A stretch of DNA of 64,000 nucleotides, taken from Toxorhynchites rutilus septentrionalis. Its lineage: Eukaryota > Arthropoda > Insecta > Diptera > Culicidae. The stretch spans positions 262,051,598-262,115,597 of the forward strand of contig NC_073746.1 of the NCBI RefSeq assembly GCF_029784135.1, read 5' to 3'. A program made the translations under genes and the position numbers. This document shows positions 10,021 to 21,451 of the stretch, in pieces. The notes under the pieces were generated by a model, which searched no databases, was not told where the DNA came from, and worked only from the letters and a program-made list of their open reading frames with translations. Each line of letters begins with the position of its first letter. Position 1 is the stretch's first letter.

Positions 10021-13000
10021 ATTGTGCGTGTTCACAAATTAGGTAACCGAACATTGCCATGCCTTGCTACCTTCATAGCTTTTGTTCTAGAAATTTAATG
10101 GTTTCCGTGGATCGTGGCACTTTGACGGGCCAGCTCCACCAAGAGCGTCGCAAACTTCACGAGCAGAACCATTGCGTGTAACTCGTGTAACTCTGGTTTA
10201 CAATACACATAATGGACCCGGGTTCACCATAGGAAAAGGGGTTCATTATCGGCTCAAGATGATTCTTTTACAAATATTTACCATAAAAACTAAACTAACG
10301 TCCAAGTTTTTTGTTATGTTATGGAAAGGCTGAATTTTTCCACCGAATGAGGGAATATTGAGTTGAATATACAATACATAGGTACTAGTAGGATATGCAC
10401 CTATTGTTATAGCATTTACTAAGGGGTCGATACCATTTGTGGTGATCGAACTGACAACAACAAAATAATTTTTTATTTGAAATGTTAAATTTAGTGTCCA
10501 CGAATAACGAAAACCTTCAAAATAAATTTGTCAGCATTATGTCCACTTTTATTTAATTGTTATACATATTGACATTAAGGTTTGAGCTTAAAATCACCCT
10601 CCAATGTTCTGTATGCTATATGAATTTTCCAGTTCGCGACCCAGCGCTCTCCAAAAAAATATCGATCAATCGTATCATTCCATACCACAGTTGTAAAATT
10701 TCGTCAAACACCGGATATCGAACTCCGGTTGTCATATGTCACCCCTCCGTTTGTCTGTCGGGCCGAGAGACCGTAGAGAGCGAGAGAAAGAGTGAATGGC
10801 TTTGGCTTTAAATAGATACACCCTGAACCAGAAGACAAGAAAAAAACGAAACGCTGTTATTGGGAGGGGGTTCGCCAGTTTTCGTGTTATCTACACGTCT
10901 TTTAACAGTTCCTGAATTTCTTGCCCGATGGAACGCGAGTTTCGATGTGTGCACAAAAAAAAGTGGAGACAATATGAACATGGGGAGCAGGCTTTCAGCT
11001 TTCCGTGCTGTTAGAATCCTGACAATGTGATGGAAGCCGGTAGCAAGGACACTAGACATTATCAAATCGACAGGAAATCGAAATTTCATTTGGACTCGAA
11101 AGAGAGAGAAACGTTTAGTTCGTTCTTTGGTTTGATGTGGTTAAGGATGGTTTATTTTAGGATTTGCTCGCACACATATACGCATATATTATGCAATTAT
11201 CAATGAACGATGAACGTACTTAGAACCGGCTCATTGATTCATTTCGAATCGTTGAACGGGAACAGTTTTCTGCTGATTATTTACACTACGTTGAACTTAA
11301 CCTTCATTATCCTAGCAAACAACAATCGTGTCAAGCTGCAATATCGTTCGGACGTATTGTGGTAATCAGCTCAATTGATGAGAACCACACCAACATTAAG
11401 TCGCTCTTTTCTCAGCATAAACATCCGCTTTCGATGTGGTAGTAAGTCGAGGGGGTTGTCCGCGAAGCTTTGTTTAACTTTGTAAGATCTGTGAGAGCTC
11501 AGTATATTCTATGGCAAAGTTGAGAACGTGCCCCTCACAGAGGATATTGATTCTGTGTGATTCTCATTCATGTAGAGTTTGTTTTGAAGCGGAGAGGGAA
11601 AACATAAATGTTTTGGGAGATATCCTACGGCGAGCGTGTCGGTGTTCTGTATCTCAATATATACGCGTACTCTTTTTCTGTTTGGTATGTCTTGACGCAG
11701 AATCCTGTAGGTTTTCAATTGCACTGCATCGGTATGTTTTGGATTTTATTAATGAATTGCGCGAGGAAGGAACATCGTGCCTTTCAAAATACGGGAAGCC
11801 GTTACTAATGTTAGTTTCATATTTCAAGATATTTTATGCTTGTCCTCGTTACCCTATTTAGGACAAGCTTCCAATTACAATGAAAAAAGTTCATTCCCGC
11901 AAGCCGCTGGCTTGGTCTCATAATCGAATGATTTCCCAAGTGAATACAATGCACTCTTTGTGTTCCAAATAAGGCAACGTTTGGCATAATAGCTGAAGCT
12001 ATCCTACCTGTAGCAGACGAGAGCTTATCGTTTGGAAAATCCTCTGCCTTCTCAACCGCCAAGCTGCAGAAGAGTGCACTTGGTGAATGAAGGGCGAAAC
12101 GATTGCACAACAAAGTAAATATTTACCTGTCTCTCTATTAACGATTTTCTGTAGCCTAGATTTTGCCCTGAATCCGGTTGGTATGCACGAAGGAAACACT
12201 CTAGCTGCCTTTTTTTTCTCTCGTTCAGGTTCAACTTTATCGCTTCCACATGCTTCCACAGCAGCCTTGGTTGGAGCTTTGATTGCATTGAGCAGGACTG
12301 AATGGTATGGCGAAAGCAGTTTTTGATGAGATCGCGTTCCTATTCGCTACTGCATGTGAAATCTTGAGTATCGTAATTTGCAGCAAAGCTACGAAGGACA
12401 ATAGTTACACACCTTAGCGAGTAATTTTTTGTCATTTTGTTGGCGGGTTAAATATTTCGGATGACAAACTCCAGAGGCAAGGCCAGTTATCGGTTTATAA
12501 AATTACATGTTAGCAATATTTGCCGATTATTCCATAGACACAATTGAAGATTTTTTTTGTGTCAATGAATTTTCTAAATTTCAGATTTCAATGAGAACTT
12601 TTACAACGCCAAAATTTTTTTATCAAAATAGCCATAACGCACGGAGCACAAAACACTCACGCGTCTCGACTTAGTAACATCAAATTATCTGATCACAATC
12701 AATAGAGTTAGCACATTCACTTTCAATCGACAGCAAAATAAAAAAAATTAAATCTGTCCAATCGAAGCATAATGCCACAAAACGCAAATGACCCATTCCA
12801 TGAGGTTACGCTCCACTGAACCAATTTCGGAATTTAGTTTTAGGAAAAAATTGAAAACATAATTTGAATCAGCACTAGATATATCATAAATTCCTTAACA
12901 CGAATTTGATTTTTACGCGCCAACCTTTTACCAACCGTATTACAGGTAACCGGTAGATTCAAATTATATAGTTTATTTTAATGAAAATACCATAAGCAAT

Positions 13001-14085
13001 TACAATTGCCTTGTTTCACAATCTAAAAGAACATTGAACTCATTTTGCATAAAGTTAAAAAATATTTCTTCTCTGTTTTTGAAGCAATGAAAAGGCAAAA
13101 TGGCGTCAAAACACTACAATGAAGAGAGCCAGAAAAAAGACACCATGTTATCAAATTGTCAACGCTATGACACTTTTCCTTTGACACTACTGGAAATTCA
13201 GTAGGAAGTACCGTTCGTGAGATACAAAGAGAAGGAAAGTAAGAAATATTCAGAGTAATAAAAAACATAAAAAATAGTATATAGTTTGCCACAGTACAGT
13301 GAACTTCTTATTTAATACAACTTATTAATTGTGTGACGTGACAAAGCGTCATGGAGACTGTTGAGGAGCGCGTTGTCTCGTCACATAATGAATCCCGATT
13401 TTTGCAATGTTCCTGTGAGTTTTTTGAAAAACTGAATATACAGAAATCACCGTTCATTTTTTGTTAACAAATCATAGAACACATGTTTATTTGTACGTTT
13501 TGAAATGGAACTGAAAATAAAACATTAATGTTCAGAAATCGGAAACTGCAAAAAGACAGGTATTGTCACGTCACGAAAGTATTGGCAATAAGCGAATTGA
13601 ACTGTAAAATGTTATCCAACTGAAGATTCTTGTAGGAAATTTTCTCAAATTTACTTCGATATCGTTTACTATTTGGAAATCGTGTGATTTATACATGAAA
13701 ACGAGAAAAAAACTGTTTTAGCGAGTCAAAACGTTGTCACGTCACTCTCGAATGGGTCAAATGGTTAGTAATAGCTTTAAACTCACTAAAACAATTGGGA
13801 CCATTTTATGAAAGCCTCATTGTACGATGAACTGTAACACACCCAATGCAGTCCAATGATTGGCATCATCCAGATACAATTTAGTGGCCTTTAAATGACT
13901 ACATAATCTTGGTGTCGCTAGCGGAAGCTCGCTTTCCGACATTTCGTCTTAGAAAATCACCAGTTTCGAAATCTACTACAAGATCATTTGAAATGTACTA
14001 CGTGAAAAAGGGTGGAGTTTCCGAAGCAATTCAAGTTTATCGCCATCGATATTTTTTCCAAATATCGGATATACTCTTCACCTCT
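10021..14085. other. About 4 kb without a recognisable gene
   Basis: There are ORFs up to about 116 codons on both strands (for example 11511-11861), but none shows a known motif. Overlapping ORFs near 11.5-12.3 kb look like chance. GACGTGACA/GTCACGTCAC motifs occur near 13340, 13570 and 13740. No exon structure could be supported. Confidence 0.35.
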
Positions 14086-14089
14086 TCAA

Positions 14090-14482
14090 TGCATGCTTAC
14101 GGTGAACATGCTCTTGGAAAATTCCAAATCGTACTTTGAGTGGTTCAAAAAATTTAAAAATAGTAATTTTGACGTGAGAATCGAAGAGTGTGGAGAAACT
14201 TCCGGAAATGTTCAAGGACACACTCTACGAAACCGATCAAGGAAACGATTGAGTCATTTGATTGAAAAGCTCTTTCACATGCGGCCTACTCACCAGACTT
14301 GGCTGAGAAGCGCTTCAATTCTTAAAGAAATTTTGAAAAGTGGCTTGCTTAATGGTGTACTTCCAAAGAGGAACAGTTCTTTTGGCATGACATATACAAA
14401 TTGCCAGAGAAATGGGGAAACTGTATATCTATTGATGAAAAATACTTTGAATAAAGCAGAGTTTTTCATTATAATGCAATAA
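14090..14482 (+). pseudogene. mariner transposase relic, internally deleted
   Basis: The N-terminal part reads YFEWFKKFKNSNFDVRIEEC near 14136, like the mariner (C/y)..WF.kF..gdFdv block. AYSPDLAEK near 14284 resembles YSPDLAP. In another frame the end reads FFWHDIYKLPEKWGNC and then KYFE-stop near 14455, as in the mellifera subfamily. The whole central catalytic region is absent and the reading frame changes several times, so this is an old deletion derivative. Confidence 0.65.
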
Positions 14483-15580
14483 ACGCGTGTTTTCTTTTAA
14501 AAAATCCGCAGTTTGTTTTCTTGAAAAAAAAATCTCGGGGTGGACCGCCCTCCTCGCCGCTGTACACAACGCCACTGCTTGTCTCCAAAATTATTAGTCG
14601 CACGGTTACTTCGACGGTTTTTGCTTTCCCATGGGTATTTTCATTTGAAAGTGATCAGTGACTTTATCTAAAACGAAATAATCAGGTAACTAACTCTAAA
14701 CTAAGCAATGTATCGCTTCGAGATGGAAAATGGAAGGTGGGAAGATTTTTTAAATCTGTGACGTCACAGATTTTGTTTATGTATGTTACTTTTCTTATTA
14801 TAGTCCACTACATAGGAAAAGTGTTGTTATTAAAAGTAAAAATAAGCAGATGAAATGAACGAACTAGATTTCGAGTCATTTTCCTAAATCAATGCTAGCA
14901 TTCAAAATCATAAGGGCCTGACATTTTAAAAGAAACTGAAATTTCAGTATTTTTGAAGTGTTCTAAATATAATTTCAATTCAATTTTACTTCTCGTTACG
15001 TCGACCAAAAACGTAAACGAACAAAGTCAGAGTCACACAATCTTTTGTTCCTTCGACGGATAAACATTTGACAGTGCTTTCCCATGCACAAAGGTTGGAA
15101 GTTTTTTCATGTAAAATCAACTTGAAAAATAAATTTAATTGACTTCGCATGACTTAGATTGAGACGAAAAGTTTTCCGCTTGAGTCTTAGTTTTAGACGC
15201 CCGAAGTTTTCAGCACCCTAATTGTGAAAAAAACGATTCCAATTGCTGACAAAAGTCAAACTTCCATGAAGTTGCTCTGGAATCCAAACATAGTAGACAT
15301 TAGAATACTATTTCTGAAATCAAAGAGAAAAATAAACATTTTAGTTCGAATTAGTATATGTTGTTTTTTTTTCATAATGCGAAAAATATGATTTGGAAAT
15401 CTGTAATTAGCTTCTATAACTGACTGTTATGCCTGATATGTGAACTTCCCATCTTCCTGGCTACTAACACAATCAAAGTTTAACACAACTAAAGCCCGAG
15501 AATCTTACCACCTTCTATTTTTCATCTCGGTATCGCTTAATCTCGCGTACATGGAGAATCAATCAATAATTAAGTGAAAT
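14483..15580. other. Intergenic DNA, nothing recognised
   Basis: Mixed AT-rich DNA. A short GC-richer piece lies near 14540-14580. No gene or repeat is supported. Confidence 0.4.
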
Positions 15581-15582
15581 TA

Positions 15583-16852
15583 GGCTGTCAAAAAAGTCCT
15601 GCGGTATTTCCGCGAGGTGTCGTTGTAAGCGCGTAGTTCTAGTTGTATTCATTGTATCGAGTCATACTATAGCTCGTTGGAAAGGTATTTTTGCGCGCTA
15701 TAATATAGTCCTTGACAGTGTTTTGTTTGGTTAAGTCGTTCGTGAGTTATAGTGTCGCAAATATGGAGCTAAATAAAGAGAAAATCCGACATATTTTACA
15801 GTACTACTATGACAAAGGCAAAAATGCATCTCAAGCTGCCAATAAAATTTGCGCAGTTTATGGACCTGATACAGTTTCCATTTCCACCGCACAACAATGG
15901 TTTCAACGTTTTCGTTCTGGTGTAGAGGTCGTCGAAGATGCGCCACGCTCCGGAATGCCTGTCGTCGAAAATTGCGACAAAATCGCTGAATTAGCCGAGA
16001 AAGACCGGCATAGTAGCAGCCGTAGCATCAGCCAAGAGCTGGGGATAAGTCATCAAACCGTTATTAACCATTTCAAGAAGCTTGGATTCACAAAGAAGCT
16101 CGATGCCACACACGTTGACGCAAAAAACATCTTTGACCGTATCGACGCATGTGAATCGCTGCTGAATCGCAACAAAATCGACCCGTTTCTTAAGCGGATG
16201 GTGACTGCCGATGAAAAGTGGGTCACTTACGACAACGTGAAGCGCAAACGGTCGTGGTCGAAGCCCGCTGAAGCGGCTCAGACGGTGGCCAAGCCCTTAT
16301 TAACGGCCAGGAAGGTTCTGCTGTGTGTTTGGTGGGATTGTCAAGGAATAATCTATTATGAGCTGCTTCCCTATGGCCAAACGCTCAATTCGAACCTGTA
16401 CTGCCAACAACTGGACCGCTTGAAGGTGGCACTCATGAAGAAGAGGCCATTTTTGATAAACAGAGGCCGCATTGTCTTCCATCAGGACAACGCCAGGCCA
16501 CACACTTCTTTGGTGACGCGCCAGAAGCTCCGGGAGCTCGGATGGGAGGTTCTTTTGCATCCGCCGTATAGTCCGGACCTTGCACCAAGTGACTACCACC
16601 TGTTTTTGTCCCTGGCGAACGAGCTAGGTAGTCAGAAGTTAGCCACAAAAGAGGCCTGTGAAAATTGGCTATCCGAGTTTTTTGCCAATAAGGAAGCGAG
16701 CTTCTATAACAGGTGTACTATGAAGTTGGCATCTCGTTGGGAACAAGTCATCGAACAAAACGGCGCATATTTGACTTAAAACAGATGATTGTAACTAATT
16801 TTATGAACAAATGAAAATTTAAAAAAAATACCGCAGAACTTTTTTGACAGCC
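15583..16852 (+). mobile_element. mariner transposon, DD34D, nearly intact
   Basis: The terminal inverted repeats start GGCTGTCAAAAAAGTCCTGC at 15583 and are matched from 16852 on the other strand over 27 bp with one difference. TA flanks both ends (15581-15582, 16853-16854). Length is 1270 bp, standard for mariner. Among the DNA transposons in this window it is the least damaged and so probably the youngest. Confidence 0.95.
15763..16779 (+). CDS. mariner transposase (DD34D), full-length ORF
   Basis: 338 codons from ATG at 15763 (MELNKEKIRHILQYYYDKG). The ATG at 15712 lies upstream of the usual N-terminus, so 15763 is preferred. Layout: paired HTH DNA-binding region (residues about 1-120, with QQWFQRFRSG and QELGISHQTVINHFKKLG), linker, then DDD catalytic core: D in VTADEKWVTYDN, D in VFHQDNARPHTS, D in YSPDLAPSDYHLF, with 34 residues between the last two. 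The C-terminus RWEQVIEQNGAYLT is typical. The linker motif WVPHEL, strongly conserved in mariners, is not present: the segment reads KKLDATHVDAKNIF and looks like a small in-frame change. The first D motif is TADEKW rather than the common TGDEKW. The enzyme would cut and paste the element; whether it is active is unknown. Confidence 0.93.
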   Translation: MELNKEKIRHILQYYYDKGKNASQAANKICAVYGPDTVSISTAQQWFQRFRSGVEVVEDAPRSGMPVVENCDKIAELAEKDRHSSSRSISQELGISHQTVINHFKKLGFTKKLDATHVDAKNIFDRIDACESLLNRNKIDPFLKRMVTADEKWVTYDNVKRKRSWSKPAEAAQTVAKPLLTARKVLLCVWWDCQGIIYYELLPYGQTLNSNLYCQQLDRLKVALMKKRPFLINRGRIVFHQDNARPHTSLVTRQKLRELGWEVLLHPPYSPDLAPSDYHLFLSLANELGSQKLATKEACENWLSEFFANKEASFYNRCTMKLASRWEQVIEQNGAYLT

Positions 16853-16854
16853 TA

Positions 16855-17247
16855 ATATTTAGGACACTCTAGAACGTGAAAATGCCTTAACAAAACGAAA
16901 CATTCTAGAAAGTCGTCTCCAGAATATGCACGCTTCAAAGTTTTCATTAGAGAGAAACGATATTTTGGAATTGACTGATAGTGATTAGTAGAAATTTTTG
17001 GTGACCTTCAAAAGAGCCGATGGATCGTTTGGTCTTACAACGATGTTGAAATGTACACGAAAACACCGTAATTAAGCCGTCCCTATAGTTACAGCGATAC
17101 AACACACAAGCATAAGCATTAACACTTTAACTTTCATGTTTGTTTATATTATTGCTTTACGCTAGGTACTCATTTTTGAAGTCTCTGTTTTGCAAGCACA
17201 GAAAAACAACGGAACAAAGACAAGGAAAAATTTGTTTAGAAAAAATC
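16855..17247. other. Short intergenic stretch
   Basis: No ORF or repeat recognised between the mariner and the fold-back structure. Confidence 0.4.
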
Positions 17248-18605
17248 CGCTGAAGAAAAAAAAAATTCTTAAAAATTAAAATTCATTTTTCTCAAAAACA
17301 TATTTTTAGAAAATTCTCAAAAAAACATTAATAGCCCTTTTAATATCCAACAAGTCGTCCATGCATCGGAATTTGGACACTTTTACAGGAAAAACGTTTT
17401 TCTAACAACAACTTTTTCATGTTTTCTTTGAAAATAGTAGTAATATTCCTAATTATTACTATAGCAATATAGTTTTAGATTTTATTAAAACATGAACCTT
17501 CGTCGAAGACGCCAACTTTCTATCTTTTATAGTTTATGGAATATAAGGCATTTTTGTATGGAGACTCCTGAAAAAAAAATTTACTCATAACATTTTTGTG
17601 TGTTTGACATGTTCTTGACGTGTTTATAAAACGAAAAAGGGTAGCAGAGCATGTAAATCGCGATAATTTATACATAAAAATGTTACGAATTAAACATTGA
17701 CAACAAACAACAATGAGAACATAATTAATTTCCTACATTTCATTCTTTGACTAATTTTTTTTAGGTCTAATAGATTTTGTGTAAGAATTTTTTTTTGGAA
17801 TTTTGAGTTTTTTTCAACTTTTTTTGGAAAAAACTTAATTTAAAAATTATAAGATCTACAAAAAGTCGGTTAAAGAATGAAATATAGGAAATTATTTAGG
17901 TTTTCATGAAAAAATATCAAATAAATTTTCGAAAAAAAAACTTAATTGAAAATTTAAATTAATTTTTTTTAAAAGATATTAAAATTCTGAAAAAATGGTA
18001 AGAAATAGCCCTTAAAATTCCCAACAAGTCACCCATACATCAGAAGATGGGCATCTTTGCAGGGAAACGGTTATTTTGAAAACAACTTTTTTATGTTTTG
18101 AAAAATTGAAAAATTGAATTACTATTAATGTTTGACTTGTAACATTTTCAGGTATAGATCATCGCGAATTATATGTTCTAAAAACTTTTTTTTTCTTTTT
18201 AGGAACATGTCAAGAACATGTCAAACGCAATAAATTACACACAAAAATGTTGCGAGTAAAATTTTATTTTTTCAGGTGTCTCAAAAATGCCTTATATTAA
18301 AGAATCTATAAAAGATACAATGTTGACGTCTTTCACAAAATTTCATATTTTAATGAGATCTAAAAGTTTGTCGAATACACTATATCGCTATTTTTACTTT
18401 AAACAAAATAAGGATTAGTTGTATTTTTTTCAAAAGAAAACATGGAAAAGTTGTTGTTAGAAAACTTTTCCCCTGTAAAAGTTTCCATTTTCCAATGTAT
18501 GGACGACTTGCTGGAAATTGTGAGGGCTATTCATATATTTTTTTGAGAATTTAAAAAAATACGTTTTTGAAAAAATGAGTTTCATTTTAATTTTTTTTTT
18601 CAGCG
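17248..18605. repeat. Large AT-rich fold-back structure (inverted and direct repeats)
   Basis: The arm 17248-17700 is repeated in reverse complement at about 18125-18605. For example TTGACATGTTCTTGACGTG near 17605 opposes CAAGAACATGTCAAACG near 18212, and AACAAGTCGTCCATGCATCG near 17350 opposes ATGTATGGACGACTTGC near 18495. The loop holds a smaller inverted pair (CATTTCATTCTTTGAC near 17740 against AAAGAATGAAATATAGG near 17873). It also holds a direct copy of part of the left arm (CAACAAGTCACCCATACATC near 18022). A further copy of the loop unit lies at 18640-18720. No ORF. It may be a Foldback-type element or an inverted cluster of a satellite-like unit. Confidence 0.85.
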
Positions 18606-18720
18606 AAACGTGAATTTTTTTTTGTTTTTTTCATGAATTTAAACAATTTTCTACACTTCATTCTTTGACCAGAATTTTGTTGGTATCATAGTTTTTAAGT
18701 TATAAATTTTTGTAAAGAAG

Positions 18721-19402
18721 TAAGAAAAATTGTCGGTCCTTTTGAAATAGTAGTTTAATTCTGTTTTAAAGATTTCAAGTATGCATAGTTGCTTAAATGA
18801 CCCATATTTTCTCATCTACAACGTTTCACTGCTATCTGAGATGGTGCTGCCAACTCCTAAGACTAGTTGACATGAAATTCCTAAGACAGTGGAATTTGCG
18901 CATTCTATGGATTTGAATATTCATTGTTTTTTTTTTAAATGACGGAGTAATTTGAAACGATAAACACCTCAACGGAATGGAAATAAACTGAAGGTGGGTG
19001 GGTTAGGCTTGGGTATGCTCAGCTGCTCGAACTCGGAAACGATAGTACCGTGGCCGGGGATCTGATAAAGCGGGAATTCCCTTGTAAATTCTTGACTAAT
19101 ACTGACATAGGTATTGGGTTCAATTCCCGATTGGTCTAAGGTCTTCCCGGGTTGGAAATTCTCTCGACATGCCATGGAATAAATATGTTTAGATAATGGC
19201 TTAAATTGTTCTTTCGTTTAGTAATCTATGTCTGTGAGATAACCAGTCCGTTTTCTTGTTCAAATTAATTCGCTCACTGCTTAGTTGATGAACAAATATA
19301 AATACCGTAATATAATTATTATCAATAAGATAACTCGTCTCGCTCAAACCTTTGCTGGGGAATGAGGTGTGACCATAAAAAAAACAAAAAATCAGGGGGG
19401 GG
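18721..19402. other. Intergenic DNA with a weak tRNA-like patch
   Basis: GGGTTCAATTCCCGATTGG near 19118 resembles a box B, with a possible weak SINE body around it (18960-19180). No acceptable box A was found. Otherwise nothing is recognised. A run of 13 G lies at 19395-19407. Confidence 0.3.
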
Positions 19403-19403
19403 G

Positions 19404-19520
19404 GGGGTTTATAACTGTGATACAACTGCAAGGTTGACGTAGAACTACCATTGGATTAGAAATGATTTGTTTGAAGTTGGATCTGAATCAATTCTCAATG
19501 AATGAATAATTCGAAAAACT
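19404..19520 (+). repeat. Dispersed repeat, copy a
   Basis: ATACAACTGCAAGGTTGACG and AATCAATTCTCAATGAATG occur here in the same order and orientation as near 29998-30062. Element type not recognised. Confidence 0.6.
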
Positions 19521-19909
19521 TATGAAAAAACAAGGAAATGCAAGCATAGAGCTTCTTTTTTGCATGTTCTGCAGATGCATTCTGAGGTGAAAAATTTGCA
19601 CATCCAACTTTCAAGACGGTACAAAATAAAAACTGGTGCTGATACTAAGGGGACAATGAATGGAAATGAGGAGAAATAAAACTGATACTAATGAGACAAG
19701 CCGTGAAGACAATGTTCTAATTCTAGAGTCCATAAAAGCTTCCGCACGGATCCACTTGAAGTGTGGTAACGTGGTAACGTTGATGTACAAACTAGCATGA
19801 TCCTTCTCTGTGCAAACCATCGTTGCAACAAAATCCAACAAAAACAAAAAACTGAAATGAACACCAATATAAAATTTTCCGCTCCGCGGCTACAGCTAAA
19901 CATGATTCT

Positions 19910-20198
19910 TTAACACGTTAAGCTCCAATTTTTTCTTGCTGCGCTTTCCATTCAGCGCGCATCAAGAGCGTTTGCACAACATCAGTGTCGGTCCCAGTTC
20001 CCAAAGATACTTATTGTATAAATAGAAAATAGTCAGCAATTCGACTAGAAAGTAGTCAGATTTTGTAAAACATCCGAAAACAAACCAATTTTTTTTTTAT
20101 TTTCTTATTTGTAGCTGTCAGTCATACTCAGTAGGCACTTTCCTACCAAAAAGCTCAACATCGGCCCCTAGGGACCGACGCTGGGCTCAACGTGTTAA
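19910..20198. mobile_element. MITE with TTAA target sites (piggyBac-type)
   Basis: TTAACACGTTAAGCTCC starts at 19910 and GGCTCAACGTGTTAA ends at 20198, giving imperfect inverted repeats flanked by TTAA. Length is 289 bp with no ORF. A second, degraded copy follows at about 20345-20520. TTAA targets are characteristic of the piggyBac superfamily. Confidence 0.7.
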
Positions 20199-20344
20199 CT
20201 AAGATTGATTCCTTTTAAAATAATTCGAGGAACAGTGGTCTGGCCTTCAGATTTGATTCTTTCGAATTGACGTTGATGTTACTTTGGACCTTTGAAAGCG
20301 AGATTTCATTACTCAATTTTTGAGCAATATACGATGAAACATAA

Positions 20345-20580
20345 AATGTTCAACATGTTGAGCCCCGCGTTGTTCTTGCTGCATTTTACATTCAGCCCGC
20401 ATCAAGAGCGCTTACACAATATTTGTATCGGCTCCAGCTCCCAAAGATACATATTGTATAAAAGGAAAATAGTCATAAATTCAACTTGAAAATAGTTACA
20501 TTTTGTAACACACCCGAAAATGGAAACTGTCAATCCCAGTGATTACCGCTCTTCCAACAAAAAACTCAGGGTTAATACGC
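20345..20580. repeat. Second, degraded copy of the 19.9-kb MITE
   Basis: AACATGTTGAGCCCCGCG at the left and blocks such as CGCATCAAGAGCG and CAAAGATAC.TATTGTATAAA match 19914-20085 in direct orientation. The right terminus is poorly preserved. Confidence 0.65.
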
Positions 20581-20839
20581 GGGACTAATCGTGGTAATGG
20601 ATACCGATGCTTCAAATCAACGAGGTGAATAAACACATCAAAACAAATTAGAAGATGATTCAACTGATTCACCTGCGATCACAACCGAATCAGACAACCT
20701 ACTAGCCAGTTTTTCGCCGAGCTCGACTTCTAGAATATTGAAATAACGAGACAAACGCAGAAGGTTAGACTCGTCTTCCGTAATACGGCCCTTAAATTGA
20801 TACTTGTGACATAATTGGAGTTGAAGATTGATCCTATTC

Positions 20840-20920
20840 AGTAGAGTTAGAGTGTCACACGTTGACGATAAAGACGATAAACGACGATAATTATTCGACG
20901 ATAAAAAACGATTTTTATTC
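20840..20920. repeat. Short degenerate GACGATAA array
   Basis: GACGATAA or close variants recur five or so times between 20862 and 20910. No other feature is visible. Confidence 0.6.
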
Positions 20921-21451
20921 GGCCATGGGTTCCACGTATTCGCGTCAAAACATACGAAGCTTATCTTAATTTTTCAAGAAAACCTCTGGTCTAAACGTGA
21001 ATCGAATCCGAAGATCACATCACGATTTGTGTGATTAGCTCTGACACCGCTTAACTCTTAGTAACAGGGAAAAAACAGGAGGAGCCTTCTGGAAATCTTT
21101 ATCAAAAATTAAACTTCCATAATTCCTCCCGATAGTGCTCGGTACTACGAAAAAGTAAAACGTCATCACTGAAGATAATAAATCAATCAATCGCACGAAT
21201 GTTCATCAGTTTTATTTATGTCGTTAACTCATATTTCCCTGATGTCGATGTCGAATAAAACACTCAACAAATCTGCAGCTTCATTTCCGGCGCTCTCTGC
21301 GGCAATAAATTGGCGTTCCCCCGGAACGACCAATTTGTGTGAATACCATCAATCATTTTCTTCTCGCAAGCTAGAAATCGGTTTGGCTTGTCTCTTTCGT
21401 CCGCCGGCAGTATAATACAAATTAATACAAATTATTATCGAATTTACCTTA

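Noticed and set aside
10557..12330. Overlapping ORFs of 65-116 codons as host exons
   Set aside because: They occur on both strands at similar lengths, lack motifs and have no convincing splice sites.
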